DNA of 50,283 bases, taken from NCBI GenBank assembly GCA_009869945.1, contig WIXG01000484.1, positions 1-50,283 of the forward strand, written 5' to 3'. Positions 46,393 through 50,283 of this stretch are shown piece by piece; positions within the stretch are counted from its first letter, which is position 1, and each line of letters begins with the position of its first letter. This DNA comes from Mesaphorura yosii. Its lineage: Eukaryota > Arthropoda > Collembola > Poduromorpha > Tullbergiidae. The notes beneath the pieces are model-generated. The model was given only the letters and a program-made list of their open reading frames with translations. It searched no databases and was not told the origin of the DNA. The translations under genes and the position numbers were made by a program.

Positions 46393-46869
46393 TTTACTGC
46401 ACAACAAAGATTTTTACTCGGTTCTTCGTTGAGATGCTCCACGCTATCAGTTCAATTGAGCATTGCCTGCATCACTTGTCTAGAACATTGCATTTATGGA
46501 AGTAGACGCACTTCTCTAACGCGCAGGAGGAAGGTGTCAGTCAAAATATTCTAAATTTAATTGCTATGTATGTAAATCGTGTGTCTCGTTGACATTTTGC
46601 TGATTCATCGTGGCTGAGATGGTTGACTTTGAAGTGGGAATGGGAAATTCCATTACTTGTATAGTTCTTCTCATGAAGTAGTATTTACACTGCGTACTGT
46701 GGATCTTTCTAAGAACCACCAGTTGAAGGGCGCAAAAACCGGTTTTCTTTATTTACTTTACGCTTGCCAAAAGTAAGAACATAATTATTCGATTGCTAAA
46801 TGAGGTACAACAGCTTGAGCAAGGTGCGGAGTGCAGGCTTGCAGGCAATTAGATTAGAGAGTAATTGCA
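46393..46869. other. Intergenic region between CRAL-TRIO 4 and 5
   Basis: 477 bp; nothing beyond expected promoter and 3' UTR sequence. Confidence 0.5.
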
Positions 46870-47977
46870 TTAAATTCCGTCTGCCGCCTTAACCATTTTG
46901 ACTCCTCCAAACTGCCTGAGGAGCTGGTCCGCAGGAATCTGCTCCAGCAGCACTTTACTCCACTCGTCTTTGTTAAGTCCAAGTATTTGAATCTGGTTGC
47001 GAGTGTGCTCAGAAAAGAGTGGACGAATGACCTGCAGAACTTGCTCAAAGATCGTTGGAACTAGAAAATGAAAAATTACAAATGAGGTTTCCTAATTTCT
47101 TTGTGCTACTAACTGTGAAAATTAGCAAATTACCGTTTATCATGAAGGTTTTGTAGCTTATGTGAGGATAATGGGTCTCAACAGTCCGAACAAAAAACGT
47201 ATAAATGCTCAAACCTGAAATTGAATACCTTTCGTAAGAAATCGAGAGCAAAAGGGCAGGAACACTTGAATTTAGGCCGATTAAAACTTACATTGAAGGC
47301 AAAGATGCTGCCTTAAATTGAATCCATTTAAGTCATAAATGTTGACGGACTGCGAAATATTTTTCTGGCCAACGTCACGAATCCTGGCCAGCGTTTCCTC
47401 AAAATTTCTGGTCAAGTAGCGTTTAAATTCTTCCATTTCACCCGCAACAGCAAGCTTGCGAAAATCGTAGAACCCAAACAAGTAAATTACGAGAGGCCGA
47501 CCGTCTTTGTCGAATCCGTCAGAAAAGAGAGGATACTCTTTGCGGAATCTGCTGAAATCCTCGTCACGAATTGTGGAAATTTTGTTGGCCCTTCTCCATT
47601 CCATAGTCTGGAACGCGCGAAGTACCAGGGATTGATCAGCTCCTGTCTAAAACTAGCATAATGTAGTGAACCCTACCTTTTCCAGATTCGATTTAGCTAG
47701 ATTCAAGTCCAGTTTTGCGGCCCTGAGCCAATGTATCAAATACTCGTCGCTGTCCATGAAATCATCGGTGAGGATGTTTTTGACCATCGGCCGAAACTGT
47801 AAAACTCGCAATCATTAACCTATCATATTAACCTATTAATCATAAAGAATATTGTGAAATGATCTGTCACATTACCTTCGAAAGGGCGTTTTGTTCAGAT
47901 TTCGAGTATTGACCAGTCACACTGCAAGATAGCACGAGCAAGAAGCCAACAACACTTAATATTGTCCGGTACTTCAT
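46870..47977 (-). CDS. Secreted CRAL-TRIO (SEC14-like) protein 5
   Basis: 269 aa, the shortest member because of a short region after the signal peptide. Exons 47977..47876, 47796..47677, 47607..47292, 47214..47134, 47060..46870. Signal peptide MKYRTILSVVGFLLVLSCSV, then TGQYSKSEQNALSKFRPMVK. YLIHWLRAAKLDLNLAKSNL, GFDKDGRPLVIYLFGFYDFR, SVNIYDLNGFNLRQH, LCLQC. Same exon plan as member 3. Ends FGGVKMVKAADGI. A minus-oriented TATAAATA at 48058-48065, 81 bp before the start codon, is a plausible core promoter. Confidence 0.93.
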
Positions 47978-48057
47978 GATGAGATGACAGATGAGATTGA
48001 GTGTTAACTGAAATCAATAAAATCTGCAAATGTGCAGCTCAATTCTTGTCGTACCCG

Positions 48058-48065
48058 TATTTATA
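48058..48065 (-). promoter_or_regulatory. TATA box of CRAL-TRIO 5
   Basis: TATAAATA on the minus strand, 81 bp upstream of the start codon of the minus-strand gene ending at 47977. Confidence 0.5.
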
Positions 48066-48429
48066 GCCTTGCTGGTGGGAACAAAGATAACGCTAAAGAA
48101 GGTTCTGAATGTGAGACATGTCTGATGTTGGGACTGGAACTGAAAAGCTACCAGACTGGTTGGAGTTGGTCAACTTTGGAACCCTGGATCAGAGGACAAT
48201 CTGTATCCTACGTTCTACTGTATTATTAAGATTACAGAGTGTGAGAATTCAGATTTATATTTTCTCAATCCTGCAAAAACAGGTTCATCGTTCATGCGTC
48301 CATGCTGCTTGAGCAGTTCTGGACAATTCTGACGCGTGTTTATTGAAAATTGTAGACTGGTTTCGGGCTACCTAAAATTAAATGTCGTCAATTTGTCAAT
48401 GCGTCATAATTATACGTGCATTCTGAGGA

Positions 48430-49079
48430 ATTCTATTTTGAAACATTTGCAGATGTCAAAATAACTCTTCAATTATTGGCTCGGTCCTACCAGAAGCTGT
48501 GCCAAAAAAAATCAGGTACGTCGTCACAAAAGAGAATGTGAGCACGATCGATGGGCGTGCGTCGTAAACTCTCTCGAAGCGAAATTGAATCGGTTGGAGA
48601 AATTAAAGCCTAAACCGAGCGCGGTCGTCTTCGGAGGACATCTTCGACCAAAGCGTGAAGTTCGTTGTAGATTTGGGTAGCCGTTTTCAGGTCAATTCCG
48701 TGCATGCTCGACTGTGTGGGCTTACAATGTCTCAGCACGTCCTGAATTGCTTCTGGGAACAAGATAATCAGAATGACGAATTTACGTGGAGCAAGGCGAG
48801 TACAGACAGCATTGCATTGACCACCGAGGAGAGACAGCGCAACCCAACATCCATTGATTTTGGGACCAACAAATAAAAGTAAACAGGGTATCTAGGGTAG
48901 AGCCAGCGGTTTGCCCAAATGCCAACTAAACACATAGAGCCAAGGATTGCAATTATGGCTTTGGGAACCCAGGATATCAATGGTCGACAAGAGGGAATCC
49001 GGCATTTAATTTTGCAAGTTGAGACTTGAGAGGAACGTGCTGTTCTTTCCCTTGATTGGATTGTCTGTACCAATACCAA
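48430..49079 (-). pseudogene. Decayed gustatory-receptor-like chemoreceptor fragment
   Basis: Minus-strand remnants of a multi-TM receptor in at least three frames. Frame one (49079-48790) has hydrophobic segments such as VPKAIIAILGSMCLVGIW and VNAMLSVLALLHV. A second frame (48783-48615) reads FVILIILFPEAIQDVL and IYNELHALVEDVLRRR. A third frame (48645-48440) reads DDRARFRL, then a stop, then FLQPIQFRFERVYDARPS and FVTTYLIFFG. The last part is clearly related, in DNA and protein, to the intact C-terminal exon at 50065-50283 (DECARARLQLLAPIQFWFG, VVTTYLIFLLQ). The frameshifts, in-frame stop and loss of the LLQ end argue for a pseudogene. The receptor family call comes from the TYhhhhhQ-type end. 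Confidence 0.5.
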
Positions 49080-49563
49080 GTCAACGTCATCTGACCTATG
49101 TCGTATGACATTATGAAATTATGATAATGGAGTTCTAAATCTGGCGCGTGACCTAGCCAAGAATGATTCAGACCGATATCCAGTTAATTCGCCGAAAATT
49201 GATCTTAAAGCTGCAAATATGTACGATAATAAAATGCTGAAATCCAGTTCACGAATCTTTTGTGTTCTTCGTATTTCTATTCACTCAGTAATAATATTTA
49301 TTTATAACCTTATTCAGTAACAGTAAAGTTTACAGTCCTTGTGCTCGATGTGTCAATAAGTCAATTCAATTTAATGAAGAATGAAAAACAAGATCCAGAG
49401 ACAATAGCCAAGTACAACTGAAGCATAATCATAACTGATTTATGCTTTACTTAGAATGCCGGGCTGAGATTCAATTAAATGTTTGCTTAAAATTTCGAAA
49501 GTCGAAAGAGTTTATAAGCGATAAGCTCTTTCTGGCCGGGAGCCACTCAAATCACATACGAAA
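49080..49563. other. Intergenic region with promoter of small secreted gene
   Basis: Contains a plus-oriented TATAAG at 49513-49518, about 50 bp before the start codon at 49564. Nothing else. Confidence 0.45.
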
Positions 49564-49978
49564 ATGAAGAACTCCGTCGTATTCGTGTTACTGCTCGTAG
49601 CCGTGCTGTTCTGTGATGCTCATCGGCATCGCCGTAACGCGGAGGACGCCGAAACTCTAGACGACATCATTCAATCTCGAAGTCGTGGTGGAGGTATGAG
49701 TTTGAGTTTCTGCAATGTCACTCTAATTAGTCAGATGCCCTTTTCTACTTTCTCCAGGTTGCAATGTTGAGGACTGTAACTACACCGACTGTAACCCAAG
49801 ACCTGCCTCCGGCCGCGGGAAATGTCCGTCCAGTGCTCCTTACAAGGCAGGGCCAGACATAGAGTGCAGTGGGGCCGGAACACAATTGATCAAGTTCAAA
49901 TGCTGCAAAACGTGCAAAGCTAACAACGACATTGTGCATGAGGTGGTGCATAAACCGCAAATGAAAAGCGTAGTATAG
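49564..49978 (+). CDS. Small secreted cysteine-rich protein, unrecognised
   Basis: 116 aa in two exons, 49564..49693 and 49758..49978. Signal peptide MKNSVVFVLLLVAVLFCDA, then HRHRRNAEDAETLDDIIQSR, a dibasic-containing stretch that could be a propeptide. The mature part is Cys-rich: GCNVEDCNYTDCNPR, GKCPSS, DIECSGAG, then KFKCCKTCK, eight cysteines with an adjacent CC pair, and a short tail HEVVHKPQMKSVV. Eight cysteines could form four disulfides. The layout matches many arthropod secreted peptides (haemolymph, cuticle, gland), but the spacing does not match a family I can name. TATAAG about 50 bp upstream of the start supports a real promoter. No activity is implied. Confidence 0.78.
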
Positions 49979-50064
49979 CATAATTCTAGTCTAAAGTACT
50001 TCGGGCTCTAATTGTATTCTTAAATTGATTAAGTAAATTCTACCGAAAAACGAAATTTAAGCCC

Positions 50065-50283
50065 TTAATTTGACGCTCCACGAATTTGGAGCAAGAAAAT
50101 CAAGTACGTCGTCACAACTGAAAAGAATGTCAGGGCAGTCGATGGGCGTGCCGTGTAAAATGTTCCGAACCAAAACTGAATGGGTGCCAGGAGCTGAAGC
50201 CTGGCTCTTGCACACTCATCCGCGTAACGCTCGATGGGACTTCGAGTCCGCAAGTACTCCGGTGCCAGCGAAGCCTTGCCCCA
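50065..50283 (-). CDS. Gustatory-receptor-like chemoreceptor, C-terminal exon (runs off window)
   Basis: Open to the window edge on the minus strand; 72 residues visible, stop at 50065. Reads WGKASLAPEYLRTRSPIERY, then ECARARLQLLAPIQFWFGTF, then YTARPSTALTFFSVVTTYLI and FLLQIRGASN. The end TYLIFLLQI fits the TYhhhhhQF signature of insect-type gustatory receptors, with final hydrophobic helix ~17 residues before it. It is paralogous to the decayed copy at 48430-49079. The rest of the gene lies outside, so family is likely but not proven; another 7-TM family with the same end cannot be excluded. Confidence 0.55.
   Translation of the reverse strand, partial: WGKASLAPEYLRTRSPIERYADECARARLQLLAPIQFWFGTFYTARPSTALTFFSVVTTYLIFLLQIRGASN

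Overview
This is eukaryotic nuclear DNA from a small-gene, short-intron animal. Coding sequence is broken into exons by GT-AG introns, mostly 55 to 120 bp. The gene set points to an arthropod: a kayak-type Fos, a methuselah-like receptor, an insect-type OATP with a Kazal domain, a gustatory-receptor-like C-terminus, an AQP11/12-type aquaporin and DHCR24. A springtail (Collembola) is a possible host, but I infer that from gene content and style and cannot place the species. All exon structures below were derived by hand from reading frames and splice signals; nearly all joins keep phase.

Layout. 1-2.7 kb: 3' part of an SLC16 monocarboxylate transporter (+). 2.8-5.6 kb: divergent pair DNAJC28 (-) and an intronless HTATIP2/TIP30-like reductase (+). 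7.0-9.7 kb: SLC44 choline-transporter-like protein (+). 10.1-16.0 kb: two SIAH-type RING paralogues on the minus strand, one damaged and one intact with an SR-rich tail; between them lie a CHMP/Snf7-like gene (+) and a membrane protein gene (-) whose first intron carries a perfect-TIR mariner-type MITE. 16.5-20.1 kb: Fos (-) and OATP (+) share a 432-bp divergent promoter. 20.1-25.2 kb: a long gene-poor stretch leading to a methuselah-like GPCR (25.2-27.9 kb, +). 28.6-29.8 kb: Tctex1-domain dynein light chain (+). 30.2-33.1 kb: unorthodox aquaporin (-) and L-xylulose-reductase-like SDR (-). 34.4-36.5 kb: DHCR24 (+). 36.9-37.4 kb: a PIF/Harbinger-like foldback element. 37.8-39.2 kb: an unrecognised cysteine-containing protein (-).

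40.6-48.0 kb is the most distinctive region. Five tandem CRAL-TRIO (SEC14-like) genes, one plus and four minus, all begin with a signal peptide, and their mature proteins contain exactly two cysteines, forming an invariant CxxC. Secreted lipid-binding proteins with a potential redox or metal site are not the usual behaviour of this cytosolic family. 48.4-50.3 kb: a decayed chemoreceptor-like copy, a small secreted cysteine-rich protein gene (+), and the intact C-terminal exon of a second chemoreceptor running off the window.

No operon-like logic applies. The relationships that can be read are divergent gene pairs sharing promoters, tandem duplication (CRAL-TRIO, SIAH-type RING, chemoreceptor) and transposon insertion in introns or intergenic space. 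No rRNA, tRNA, CRISPR array or bacterial-type gene was seen.
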